This document shows, in pieces, positions 15,787-25,941 of a stretch of DNA of 40,487 nt. Within the stretch, counting starts at the first letter, position 1, and every line of letters starts with the position of its first letter. A program made the position numbers and the translations under genes. This DNA is from Clostridia bacterium (GTDB lineage Bacteria; Bacillota; Clostridia; Christensenellales; CAG-138): NCBI GenBank assembly GCA_017395105.1, contig JAFPWD010000012.1, positions 1 through 40,487 of the forward strand, given 5' to 3'. The notes under the pieces were generated by a model. It made no database searches. It saw only the letters and a program-made list of their open reading frames with translations, and had not been told where the DNA came from.

Positions 15787-16460
15787 TGGATATTGCAATC
15801 AGATTAGATAGTGTTACAAAAACCTATCTTACGGGTACTACTCAAACAACCGCACTAAATGGAATCTCAATGACCGTCAACCGCGGAGAAATGGTTGCTG
15901 TTATGGGAGCATCAGGCTCCGGAAAAACAACCCTAATGAATATCATTGGGTTACTGGATGATGCTACAACAGGGACATATCTGCTAAACGGAAAAGACAT
16001 TGGTTCCTTGAAAGATAAGTCCAAAGCTGAGCTTCGCAATGCTTCCTTTGGCTTTGTTGTGCAGGATTTCGCTTTGGTGGATCAGTATACTGTTAAGCAA
16101 AACGTTGAATTGCCGTTTACATATTCCAAACTGCGGCGTTCACGTGATGAGAAGGATGCTCGGATACATGAAGTTCTGAAAATGCTTGGAATAGAGAATA
16201 AAGAAAAGGAACGTGCAGTAAATTTATCGGGAGGACAACGTCAACGAGTGGCTATAGCCCGTGCTATTATCTGCAATCCGGATATTATTTTAGCCGATGA
16301 GCCTACAGGCGCATTGGACTCCGTAACTTCATCCGAAATTATGGATGTGCTTGCGAAATTACATAGTACAGGAAAAACTATACTTGTTGTAACACACGAT
16401 AGCAATGTTGCTCAATGTTGTCAACGGGTTATAACTATTTCTGATGGAAAAATACTTTAG
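15786..16460 (+). CDS. ABC transporter ATPase (MacB/LolD type)
   Basis: A 224-residue ATPase, typical length for the MacB/LolD/FtsE group. Walker A is GASGSGKT at 41-48, the Q-loop is in FGFVVQDFALVDQYTV, the signature is LSGGQRQRVAIARA, Walker B is IILADEPTGALD and the H-loop is VVTHD, so all motifs are intact. It powers the two permeases encoded just upstream, whose genes overlap it. The group includes the ATPases that accompany lactococcin 972-type bacteriocins and antimicrobial-peptide detoxification modules. It ends the operon; a bidirectional terminator follows at 16523. Confidence 0.92.
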   Translation: MDIAIRLDSVTKTYLTGTTQTTALNGISMTVNRGEMVAVMGASGSGKTTLMNIIGLLDDATTGTYLLNGKDIGSLKDKSKAELRNASFGFVVQDFALVDQYTVKQNVELPFTYSKLRRSRDEKDARIHEVLKMLGIENKEKERAVNLSGGQRQRVAIARAIICNPDIILADEPTGALDSVTSSEIMDVLAKLHSTGKTILVVTHDSNVAQCCQRVITISDGKIL

Positions 16461-16522
16461 CGCTATACCTTCGTTCCACACAGCGCTGCGGTGTGCTGCG
16501 CTTCGCATAACAGGATAAAAGA

Positions 16523-16580
16523 AAAAAACGGCAACTGGGCGCATCCGCATAAGGATAAATAGCCTCAAAAGCCGTTTTTT
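16523..16580. terminator. Bidirectional terminator
   Basis: AAAAAACGGC (16523-16532) pairs with GCCGTTTTTT (16571-16580) across a 38-base loop. It lies between the convergent ABC operon and the XRE gene. Confidence 0.6.
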
Positions 16581-16581
16581 A

Positions 16582-16899
16582 TTATTTGCTCATTCTTTTG
16601 ATGATAGTTTTGAGAAGCTCAAGGTCATCGCTTCCAAGCCGCGAAAGCATTTCGGCGACAGGCTCAAGCTGCTTTTCGCTGCGCTCGCCAAAGAGCAGAT
16701 AATCAGCGGAAACATCGAGCGCGCGGCAGATATTGACGAGGTTTTCGGGGCGCACCGCCTTCTTTCCAAGCTCTATGCTCGAGATCGATTGGATGCTGAG
16801 CTCCACCGCCTCGGCAAGCTCTTTCTGCGTCATATTCAGCTCCTTGCGCCGCTCATATATGCGGCTGCCAAGTTCAAAAAGCAAGCTCTCTTTGCTCAA
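16582..16899 (-). CDS. XRE family repressor
   Basis: A 105-residue DNA-binding protein. Residues 8-65 form the HTH_3 domain (GSRIYERRKELNMTQKELAE, then SIQSISSIELGKKAVRPENL), with the recognition helix in IQSISSIELG. The C-terminal 40 residues (EPVAEMLSRLGSDDLELLKT) look like a short dimerisation helix pair, as in SinR-like or phage-type repressors. It starts with TTG, with GAGGTGAT at a suitable distance. Next upstream on the same strand is the coiled-coil membrane gene, 39 bases away. Its base composition is higher in GC than that gene, so the two may have different histories. Target unknown. Confidence 0.82.
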   Translation of the reverse strand: MSKESLLFELGSRIYERRKELNMTQKELAEAVELSIQSISSIELGKKAVRPENLVNICRALDVSADYLLFGERSEKQLEPVAEMLSRLGSDDLELLKTIIKRMSK

Positions 16900-16938
16900 T
16901 GCATCACCTCATTGCTTTCTTTGCAAACAAAGAAGTAA

Positions 16939-18096
16939 TTATTTTACAAGGTATATATCAGCAATTCCATATTGTCCCCACCTTGAAACAATTTCAAAGA
17001 TTACAGTCGTTGTGTTATATATAGGCACTTCGTATGAGAGTATTGGCATATCTCCATGCAAATCAATGGTTTTGCACTCTTTAAGCTCGTTGTGATTGTC
17101 ATAATAATATATCACAAGCCTGCCGTCACTCATATCTGTATTATCTATATGTCCTAAGGTAAAAGTAATCTTCGAGTACTCACGATTACACGCAATTTTA
17201 AACCGTCGATTATAGGATGTATCATTAGAAGTCACCCCATAATGATAATCATTTAGCCCCATGGAAAAATGATCTCCGCCGTCAAATGTCGTGATACGTT
17301 CAGCATCATAAATAATCCTTGAAGTCACCTTAACTTTTTCAGGAGCGGGTTTGTCGTAAAAAATGGTATTGTCTTCAAAAACGAAAGACTTAGGTAAAAC
17401 CTGATTCAAGAAGTCCTCAGAATAATAGTTGTGAGATTGAATCACAGCCATATAATCGCGAAGAGTGGTATCAATTTCTTCGCCTGAAACTGTGGCAGCC
17501 GGAGTACTCAATTCTGCCCAAATCCTATCTTTATATTCAGCAATTTCATCCTTATAGCCTTGTATCTCATTGTTAAGTGCGTCAATAGTCTTGCTATTTT
17601 CGATATCAGAATCCTCATACTGTTTCTTATAGCTGTCACGTTCTGACTCGATTGATCTAATACTTTTAGTCAGTTTTTCAAAATAATCAGACAGAAGCGA
17701 TAACAATTGCTCTTGAGTAACGCTATTTGAATCAGCATCAATTGCACCACTATCTCTTAATAAATCATAAAGTTTCAAAGTTGCATCTTGGTTTACCTTC
17801 TCATTGTTGTACATAGCGGTAGCAATCATATCAAGTTGCTCATAGGGGTTTTCAAGGCCAAGTATTGCTTTGTCAACATACTTAGGCGCAACAAAAGCAC
17901 TATCTATCTTTGATGAAATGCTGTCGAACGAAACGATGTTTTTTTGTGTTGTATGTGTGATAATAGCATCTATTCCAAAAATAACTGTTAGCAAAGACAT
18001 TATAATTGTTACAAAAGGCTGAAAAAGAACCTGCATCACATTGGCAAATGTGGGGTTTTCAGACAGTTTCTTTAATCGGTCTTTGGACAGCTTCAT
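16939..18096 (-). CDS. Membrane-anchored coiled-coil protein with NPCBM-like C terminus
   Basis: A 385-residue protein of unknown function, AT-rich. A single membrane segment at about residues 20-42 (FVTIIMSLLTVIFGIDAII) follows a short basic cytoplasmic tip. A coiled-coil region at about 125-200 (repeated Glu/Asp/Lys heptads, for example ERDSYKKQYEDSDIENSKT) leads to a linker. The last 140 residues are beta-rich with FKIACNREYSKITFTLGHID and MPILSYEVPIYNTTTVIFEI, resembling the NPCBM-type carbohydrate-binding fold in pattern. Three ATGs are in frame; only the third (18096) has GGAGG at proper spacing, since the first ATG lies inside that site. A surface-exposed sensor or binder is plausible but unproven. 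Confidence 0.7.
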   Translation of the reverse strand: MKLSKDRLKKLSENPTFANVMQVLFQPFVTIIMSLLTVIFGIDAIITHTTQKNIVSFDSISSKIDSAFVAPKYVDKAILGLENPYEQLDMIATAMYNNEKVNQDATLKLYDLLRDSGAIDADSNSVTQEQLLSLLSDYFEKLTKSIRSIESERDSYKKQYEDSDIENSKTIDALNNEIQGYKDEIAEYKDRIWAELSTPAATVSGEEIDTTLRDYMAVIQSHNYYSEDFLNQVLPKSFVFEDNTIFYDKPAPEKVKVTSRIIYDAERITTFDGGDHFSMGLNDYHYGVTSNDTSYNRRFKIACNREYSKITFTLGHIDNTDMSDGRLVIYYYDNHNELKECKTIDLHGDMPILSYEVPIYNTTTVIFEIVSRWGQYGIADIYLVK

Positions 18097-18276
18097 TCTC
18101 ATTTCCTCCATGTTATTTTTTGATATTTATCGGCATAATTATAGCATTAATGCAATATACGGTCAAATATATTAGTTTGCGTGTTTTCTTTTCTAAAGCT
18201 GAGCATCCGTACGCTGGCGTTTATTCTAAAATTGCTTCCAAAAATAATATGGGGCAAAAAACTACGTTTATATGCA

Positions 18277-18320
18277 AATAGTATCGAACGAATGAGTATT
18301 AAGATTCGTCCGATACTATT
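18277..18320 (-). terminator. Hairpin after gyrA
   Basis: Imperfect 17-bp stem (18277-18293 with 18304-18320, one mismatch) starting 12 bases beyond the gyrA stop. The following T-tract is short, so termination strength is uncertain. Confidence 0.55.
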
Positions 18321-18331
18321 CTTCTAGTCTT

Positions 18332-20971
18332 TTATTCCTCCACGCCCTGATCCTGCGCTTCGACATTTTCGTCTTCGGGGCTTTCAGTGGTTTCTGCGGT
18401 CACGCCTCTCTCATTTTCAGAAATCTCCGCATTTTCGGGGGCTTCCGTATTCTCGGCAAGTTCAGCGTTCTCCGCATTCTCGCTCGGCTCGTCATCATTA
18501 TGCGGCGCAAGCGCAACGCTTGCAACGCGGTGGTCGCCGTCTATCCTCATAAGGCGCACGCCCTGCGTGTTTCTCGAGATTACCGAGAGGGTGGAGAGGG
18601 GGGTTCTTATAACTATGCCGTCGTCGCGGATAAGCATAAGATCCTCGTTGCCGTCCGCCACCTTGAGGCAAACGAGCTTGCCTGTTTTTTCGGTGATATT
18701 CATCGCGATTATGCCCTTGCCCGCGCGGCCCTGGCTGCGGTAGGCTTCCTCATCGGTGCGCTTGCCCATGCCGTTTTCGGTGATGGCAACAACATACTGA
18801 CCGCTCTTGACCTTGCTCATATCCACGACCGCATCGCCCTCAAGCAGCTTGATCGCGCGAACGCCCGCTGCGGCTCTGCCCATCGCGCGAACATCCGATT
18901 CGCTGAAGCGGATCGACTTGCCCTCGCGGGTGCCGATGATGAATTCGTCCTCGCCGGTGGAGCGCTCAACGCTGATAAGCTCGTCGCCCTCCTTGAGACC
19001 CTGCGCGATTATGCCGCCCTTGCGGATATTGGCGAAATCGGAAAGCGGAGTCTTTTTAATGATGCCGTTGCGCGTGCAGAGAACGAGATAGCCCTCGTCC
19101 GTCTCCTTGCCGATCGGGAACGCGGCGGTAACGTGCTCGCCCGTCTGAAGCTGCAAGAGGTTGACTATCGGCGTTCCCTTCGCCGTTCTTCCCGCCTCGG
19201 GTATGGAGTAGCACTTGATGCGGAACGCCCTGCCCTTGTTGGTGAAGAACATTATGTAGGAATGCGTGGAGGTAACGAAGATATCCTCAAGGAAGTCCTC
19301 ATCCCTCGTTGCGCCGGCGCTCACGCCCACGCCGCCGCGCCTCTGGGTGCGGTAGGTGGCTTCGGCGATGCGCTTGATATAGCCGTGATGCGTGCAGGTA
19401 ACGACCATATCCTCCTCTTGAATGATATCGTCCATATCGATATCCTCGATGACCTGCGTGATCTCGGTGCGCCTCGCATCAGCAAACCTGCGGCGGATAT
19501 CGAGCACCTCTTCGCGGATAACGCCGAGCAGCTTGCCCTCGTCCGCAAGGATGCCCTCAAGGTATTCAATGGTGACTTTCAGCTCGTTGTACTCGGCCTC
19601 GAGCTTTTCCCTCTCAAGTCCGGTGAGGCGCTGCAAACGCATATCGAGGATCGCCTGCGCCTGCTTCTCGGAGAAGCCGAAGCGCGCCATCAAGCGCTCC
19701 TTCGCTTCGGGACCGTTTGCGCTGGATTTGATTATCGCGATCACCTCGTCGATATTATCAAGCGCGATTATGAGACCTTCTAAAATGTGGATGCGCTCTC
19801 TCGCCTTGTCCAGATCGTACTGGGTGCGGCGGGTTACGACCTCCTTCTGATGCTGGAGGTAGTAGTAGAGCATTTCGCGCAGGTTCAGAACCTTGGGCTC
19901 GCCGTCCACAAGCGCGATCATGATAACGCCGAAGGTGTCCTGAAGCTGGGTATGCTTATAGAGGTTGTTCAGAACAACGTTTGCGTTCACGTCCTTCTTG
20001 AGCTCTATAACTATGCGCATACCCGCGCGGGAGCTCTCGTCGCGAAGGTCGCTGATGCCCTCGACCTTTTTCTCATGCACGAGCTCGGCGATCTTCTCAA
20101 CGAGCTTGGCCTTATTGACCTGATAGGGGATCTCGGTGATGATGATGCGCGAGCGGTCGGCCTTATACTGCTCGATCTCGCTCTTTGCGCGAACGAGGAT
20201 GCGGCCTCTTCCCGTGAAATAGGCGTGGCGGATGCCAACGTCGCCCATGATAACGCCGCCGGTCGGGAAATCGGGGCCGGGGATATAGTTCATCAGCTCG
20301 TCGATGGTGATATCGGGATTGTCGATCATCGCCACGAAAGCGTCGATGGTTTCGCCGAGGTTATGCGGCGGAATATTGGTTGCCATGCCGACCGCGATGC
20401 CGCCGGAGCCGTTTACAAGCAGGTTCGGGTATCTTGCGGGGAGCACGGCGGGCTGCATGAGCGTTTCATCGAAGTTTGGATAGAAATCAACGGTGTTTTT
20501 ATCAAGGTCGGAGAGCATTTCGAGCGTAAGCTTGCTCATTCTCGCCTCGGTGTACCTCATAGCCGCTGCGGGGTCGCCGTCGATAGAGCCGAAATTTCCG
20601 TGACCCTCTACCAGCGGATAGCGCGTGGAGAAGGGCTGCGCAAGGCGCACCGTGGCATCGTAAACCGCCGTATCGCCGTGGGGATGATATTTACCCAAAA
20701 CATCACCAACAAGACGCGCGCATTTGCGAAAAGGCTTATCGGGCTGCATGGAGAGTTCATCCATCGCGTAGAGTATGCGGCGATGAACGGGCTTAAGGCC
20801 GTCGCGCACGTCAGGCAGAGCGCGGCTTATAATGACCGCCATGGCATATGAAATGAAGCTTTTCTTCATCTCGCCAACGAGGTTTATAGGCAGTATCCTG
20901 CCGCCCTCTATATCGGTCGGCAGCTCGTTGGTGCCGAGCATCTCATAGTTGTTTTTCTTTTTCTCGTCCAT
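18332..20971 (-). CDS. gyrA: DNA gyrase subunit A
   Basis: An 879-residue type IIA topoisomerase subunit that cuts and rejoins DNA while GyrB supplies ATP-driven supercoiling. Landmarks: [20 protein letters not shown], the QRDR with [10 protein letters not shown] (Thr101 and Asp105 at the positions of E. coli Ser83 and Asp87), catalytic Tyr140 in AMRYTEAR, and the GyrA box TQRRGGVG at the start of the C-terminal beta-pinwheel, which marks gyrase rather than ParC. The last 50 residues are an unusual acidic tail of Glu/Asn/Ala repeats ([19 protein letters not shown]). It follows gyrB by 27 bases; the only ribosome site is GAGGTT within a small repeat. No fluoroquinolone-type substitution can be called without a susceptible reference, as Thr is common in clostridia. 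Confidence 0.97.
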   Translation of the reverse strand: MDEKKKNNYEMLGTNELPTDIEGGRILPINLVGEMKKSFISYAMAVIISRALPDVRDGLKPVHRRILYAMDELSMQPDKPFRKCARLVGDVLGKYHPHGDTAVYDATVRLAQPFSTRYPLVEGHGNFGSIDGDPAAAMRYTEARMSKLTLEMLSDLDKNTVDFYPNFDETLMQPAVLPARYPNLLVNGSGGIAVGMATNIPPHNLGETIDAFVAMIDNPDITIDELMNYIPGPDFPTGGVIMGDVGIRHAYFTGRGRILVRAKSEIEQYKADRSRIIITEIPYQVNKAKLVEKIAELVHEKKVEGISDLRDESSRAGMRIVIELKKDVNANVVLNNLYKHTQLQDTFGVIMIALVDGEPKVLNLREMLYYYLQHQKEVVTRRTQYDLDKARERIHILEGLIIALDNIDEVIAIIKSSANGPEAKERLMARFGFSEKQAQAILDMRLQRLTGLEREKLEAEYNELKVTIEYLEGILADEGKLLGVIREEVLDIRRRFADARRTEITQVIEDIDMDDIIQEEDMVVTCTHHGYIKRIAEATYRTQRRGGVGVSAGATRDEDFLEDIFVTSTHSYIMFFTNKGRAFRIKCYSIPEAGRTAKGTPIVNLLQLQTGEHVTAAFPIGKETDEGYLVLCTRNGIIKKTPLSDFANIRKGGIIAQGLKEGDELISVERSTGEDEFIIGTREGKSIRFSESDVRAMGRAAAGVRAIKLLEGDAVVDMSKVKSGQYVVAITENGMGKRTDEEAYRSQGRAGKGIIAMNITEKTGKLVCLKVADGNEDLMLIRDDGIVIRTPLSTLSVISRNTQGVRLMRIDGDHRVASVALAPHNDDEPSENAENAELAENTEAPENAEISENERGVTAETTESPEDENVEAQDQGVEE

Positions 20972-20975
20972 TTAA

Positions 20976-20993
20976 AACCTCAACTGTTCACTG
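20976..20993 (-). repeat. Partial dispersed repeat in the gyrB-gyrA spacer
   Basis: Minus strand CAGTGAACAGTTGAGGTT matches the core of the repeats at 2512, 28571 and 38692. Its GAGGTT appears to serve as the gyrA ribosome site. Confidence 0.5.
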
Positions 20994-20998
20994 AAAGA

Positions 20999-23044
<2,046 letters not shown>

Positions 23045-23058
23045 TCATCGTTGAATTT

Positions 23059-24177
23059 TTATTTATCGTCAAGCTCCGTAAGGCCTCCTGCCGCGCATTC
23101 AAACACGGTCATATTCGGAACCTCGCTCAGCCCGTCCGCGCTCGTTGCGGTGAGGAAGCATTGGCAGTCGAATGCGGAGGAGAGAAGCTCTCTCTGCCTG
23201 CCGTGGTCGAGCTCACTCAAAACGTCGTCGAGAAGCAGCACGGGGGCTTCGCCCTTCTCGGAGCGCATAAGCGCAAGCTCAGAAAGCTTCATGCTCAGCG
23301 CAGCCGTTCTCTGCTGCCCCTGCGAGCCGTACACGCGCACGTCGTTGCCGTCGAGCATTATGCCAACGTCGTCCCTATGCGGGCCGCGCGTGGTGTAGCC
23401 CTTGCGGATATCCTCGCTTCTTGAGCGGGATAGCGCGTTGTTCAGCTCGGTGCGAACGTCACCCCGTCCGTCCTCATCAAAGGCCACATTGGGCTTGTAG
23501 AAGGTGAAGAGCTCTTCCTTGCCGCCCGTGATCCTGCGGTTTATATCCCGTGCAAGGGTGGAAAGCTCATCCATGAATTCGCGGCGAACCAGCATAATGT
23601 CGCCGCCGAGCTCGGTCAGGCGGTCGTCCCACATATCCAGCTGGATGGGATCGGGCGGCAGCCCCATATCGATCGCATTTTTGAGCAGAGCGCCGCGCTG
23701 CTTTAGAGCGGCGTTGTACTGCTGAAGCTTATAGAAGAATGCGGGGCGAAGCTGGCAAAGCTCCATATCCATGAAGCGCCGCCGCTCCTCGGGCGAATCC
23801 TTGATGAGCGACAGATCCTCGGGGGAGAACAGCACCGCGTTTAAAACGCCCATAAGCTCACCCATACGCCGTATCGGCTCGCCGTCGATCAAGATCTGCT
23901 TGCCCGCATTTCGCGCGAATTTGAACTCGATCTTGCGGCGACTGCCGCGGCTTACAACGTCAAGCCCGACGTAAGCGCCGTTTGAGCCCATATTGATAAG
24001 CTCGTTATCCTTCCGTGTGCGGAAGCTCCTTCCGATGGCGCAAAGATAGATCGCCTCAAGGATATTCGTTTTACCAGCGGCATTTTGGCCGATGATGACG
24101 TTGAGCTTTTCGCTCGGCTCGAATTGAAGCCGATCGTAGCTTCTGTATGAATAAAGACGGATGCCGGTTACGAGCAT
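23059..24177 (-). CDS. recF: DNA replication/repair protein RecF
   Basis: A 372-residue SMC-like ATPase that loads RecA at single-strand gaps with RecO and RecR. Walker A is GQNAAGKTNILEAIYL at about residues 30-45, the signature region is YGSQGQQRTAALSMKLSEL, and Walker B plus D-loop is VLLLDDVLSELD. GGAGGCAAA sets the ATG at 24177. It heads recF-gyrB-gyrA, but the usual dnaA-dnaN pair is not upstream; instead there is a NimA-like gene. A strong promoter lies at 24225-24253. Confidence 0.95.
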   Translation of the reverse strand: MLVTGIRLYSYRSYDRLQFEPSEKLNVIIGQNAAGKTNILEAIYLCAIGRSFRTRKDNELINMGSNGAYVGLDVVSRGSRRKIEFKFARNAGKQILIDGEPIRRMGELMGVLNAVLFSPEDLSLIKDSPEERRRFMDMELCQLRPAFFYKLQQYNAALKQRGALLKNAIDMGLPPDPIQLDMWDDRLTELGGDIMLVRREFMDELSTLARDINRRITGGKEELFTFYKPNVAFDEDGRGDVRTELNNALSRSRSEDIRKGYTTRGPHRDDVGIMLDGNDVRVYGSQGQQRTAALSMKLSELALMRSEKGEAPVLLLDDVLSELDHGRQRELLSSAFDCQCFLTATSADGLSEVPNMTVFECAAGGLTELDDK

Positions 24178-24224
24178 TTTGCCTCCGAAAAGCGCCGTAT
24201 TACAGGCGCAAATTAAACCAATTA

Positions 24225-24253
24225 ATTATATCATAAAAAGCCCTAAAATGCAA
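24225..24253 (-). promoter_or_regulatory. Promoter of recF-gyrB-gyrA
   Basis: Minus strand: TTGCAT (24253-24248), 17 bases, TATAAT (24230-24225), about 48 bases before the recF start. Confidence 0.75.
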
Positions 24254-24328
24254 GTGTGTGATTTATTATAGGAAGAAAGATGCGAAAAGGCGGCGGCCTC
24301 GGCCTCGACTCCTGCGGCGCCGAAAAAG

Positions 24329-24349
24329 AAAAACACCGCCGAAGCGGTG
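24329..24349 (-). terminator. Terminator of the NimA-like gene
   Basis: Minus strand CACCGC-TTCG-GCGGTG (24349-24334) with a stable UUCG tetraloop and five T at 24333-24329. Confidence 0.75.
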
Positions 24350-24392
24350 CCGAGGCAGCAAGGCTGTGCTTGCCAAAGCGATACGAGCGGAG

Positions 24393-24869
24393 CTACGATT
24401 CGTTCACAAGCTTTCCCGTTATATGCTCGGGATTTATCGCAAAAAGCAAGGTTGCGGCTCCCGAGTGCTCTATCTCATGCCTGATATAGGCTTCATCGCT
24501 TGTAAATTTGCGGCTAAGCTCGGCGGAGATGCGGCAAAGGGTTTCGTCATCATCTATGAATTCCACACGGCCGAAAACGATAACAGAGCTTATATTCAAA
24601 GCCCATTCGCCGCTGCGAACAAAGCCCTTGTCGTACACGCAGAATGAAGCCTTGTCGTGCGCCTTAAGAGCATCGATCTTGTGCCCGTGCTTCCCGCCGT
24701 GAAAATAGATTTTGCCGTCTTTCTCGCTGTAGTAGTGATTCATCGGCATACCGTACGGGTAGCCGTCATCGCCGAGCACCGAAAGCACGCCGCGCTTCTC
24801 CTCCTTCAAAATGCGGATGCACTCCTGCGGCGAAAGCTGCTGCTTTTTTCTGAGCATTTCTCTAAACAT
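24393..24869 (-). CDS. Pyridoxamine 5'-phosphate oxidase-related (NimA-like) flavoprotein
   Basis: A 158-residue split-barrel FMN-binding protein of the Pyridox_oxase_2 / NimA-like group. Visible features are GVLSVLGDDGYPYGMPMNHYYSEKDG, the KIYFHGGKHGHKIDAL FMN-phosphate segment, and SVIVFGRVEFIDD. NimA proteins can reduce 5-nitroimidazoles, but most homologues are general flavin reductases of unknown substrate, so resistance is not implied. GGGAGG lies 8 bases before the ATG. It is a single-gene unit with its own terminator. Confidence 0.85.
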   Translation of the reverse strand: MFREMLRKKQQLSPQECIRILKEEKRGVLSVLGDDGYPYGMPMNHYYSEKDGKIYFHGGKHGHKIDALKAHDKASFCVYDKGFVRSGEWALNISSVIVFGRVEFIDDDETLCRISAELSRKFTSDEAYIRHEIEHSGAATLLFAINPEHITGKLVNES

Positions 24870-24973
24870 GATCCATTCCTCCCGGATGGTTTTATTTCCA
24901 AGGAAATTAAACCATATTCGGTCCGAAAAAGCAAGTGCTGCGCGGCATAATAACGGTTTTTGCCCGCAGATGC

Positions 24974-25002
24974 TTGCATTTGCCGGAGCAGGGTGATATA
25001 AT
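24974..25002 (+). promoter_or_regulatory. Promoter of pnuC
   Basis: TTGCAT (24974-24979), 17 bases, TATAAT (24997-25002). Transcript start near 25009 leaves a leader of about 109 bases. Confidence 0.6.
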
Positions 25003-25008
25003 CATCAA

Positions 25009-25117
25009 AGTCAAATAACTGCCACCGGGTAGTGAATGCATTGCATTCGTTTTCGCATCGTTAGGTCTTTGAAGATGCGAATACGGGTGCTTATTTTTTT
25101 GAAGGTGAGGCTTCATA
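25009..25117 (+). promoter_or_regulatory. Structured 5' leader of pnuC (candidate riboswitch)
   Basis: Two side-by-side hairpins, GAATGC/GCATTC (25034-25048) and TTCGCATC/GATGCGAA (25052-25081, 14-base loop), can be enclosed by a short outer pairing of GC(C)ACC at 25021-25026 with GGTGC at 25086-25090, giving a three-way junction. A U-run (25093-25100) and the ribosome site follow. pnuC-type genes are often ligand-controlled in Firmicutes; I cannot match this to a named class by eye. Confidence 0.4.
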
Positions 25118-25813
25118 GTGAAAAGAAGGATCGGAAAACCTGCTTATTTCTCAAAGACCGAGGCGATAATTTGGGCTTCGTCCGTATTTGCGATAATCGC
25201 AGCATACTGCATTTTTGACAGGGGCGGCTATTTAACGCTTATTGCATCCATTATCGGCGTTAGTTCGATCATGATAAACGCAAAGGGCAATCCCATCGGT
25301 CAAATGCTGATGATCGTATTCAGCCTCGTTTACGGATACATTTCGTTTGACTGCGCGTACTACGGCGAAATGATAACCTATCTTGGAATGACGATGCCCA
25401 TGTCCGCGCTTGCGCTTGCCTCATGGCTTGCCCACCCGTATTCGGGCAGGAGGCGCGAGGTTCAAATAAACCGCATAAGCAATACGGAAGTTGCTGTGAT
25501 TTTTCTGCTGTCGCTGCCTGTTACGGTTTTATTCTATTTTGTTTTGCGATTCTTCGGAACGGCGAACGTTATTCCGAGCACGGCCTCGGTAACGACCAGT
25601 TTTTTTGCGGCGGCTCTGACGTTCAGAAGAAGCCCGTATTTCTCCCTTGCATACGCGCTGAATGATGTTGTGCTGATCGTGCTTTGGAGCATGGCGATAT
25701 CGGAAAGCACGACGTATGCTTCGGTCGTTGTGTGCTTTGCGGCGTTTCTTGTGAACGATATCTACGGATTCATTAACTGGAAAAGACTGGAAAAATACCA
25801 AATGCCGAAATAA
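25118..25813 (+). CDS. pnuC: PnuC family nicotinamide riboside-type transporter
   Basis: A 231-residue integral membrane protein with seven hydrophobic segments, the PnuC size and pattern. PnuC proteins facilitate diffusion of nicotinamide riboside, a NAD precursor; relatives PnuT and PnuX carry thiamine and riboflavin. The family segments GQMLMIVFSLVYGYISF, YYGEMITYLGMTMPMSALAL and the C-terminal VNDIYGFINW are present. The start is GTG at 25118, with GAAGGTGAGG before it. The leader is structured. No NAD-salvage kinase gene is beside it, so substrate choice rests on the family. Confidence 0.85.
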   Translation: MKRRIGKPAYFSKTEAIIWASSVFAIIAAYCIFDRGGYLTLIASIIGVSSIMINAKGNPIGQMLMIVFSLVYGYISFDCAYYGEMITYLGMTMPMSALALASWLAHPYSGRRREVQINRISNTEVAVIFLLSLPVTVLFYFVLRFFGTANVIPSTASVTTSFFAAALTFRRSPYFSLAYALNDVVLIVLWSMAISESTTYASVVVCFAAFLVNDIYGFINWKRLEKYQMPK

Positions 25814-25881
25814 AGCGGTGCATACAGCTTTGCAAACGCGCTTTGTACTCGGCGTGAAGCGATCCCGCCGGCGGCGAAAAC

Positions 25882-25915
25882 AAAAAACTCGACCCCGCAG
25901 CCTGCGGAGCCGAGT
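25882..25915 (-). terminator. Terminator of the aminopeptidase gene
   Basis: Minus strand stem ACTCG/CGAGT with inner CCGCA/TGCGG (25915-25887), then six T (25887-25881 region). It lies between convergent pnuC and the aminopeptidase and may also stop pnuC transcripts. Confidence 0.75.
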
Positions 25916-25941
25916 GTGAAACATAATCAAATCATGGGGTA

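Noticed and set aside
18500-20851. Long plus-strand open frames of 427 and 354 codons
   Set aside because: They lie antisense to gyrA, lack ribosome sites and show no domain; they are frame shadows of a GC-rich gene.
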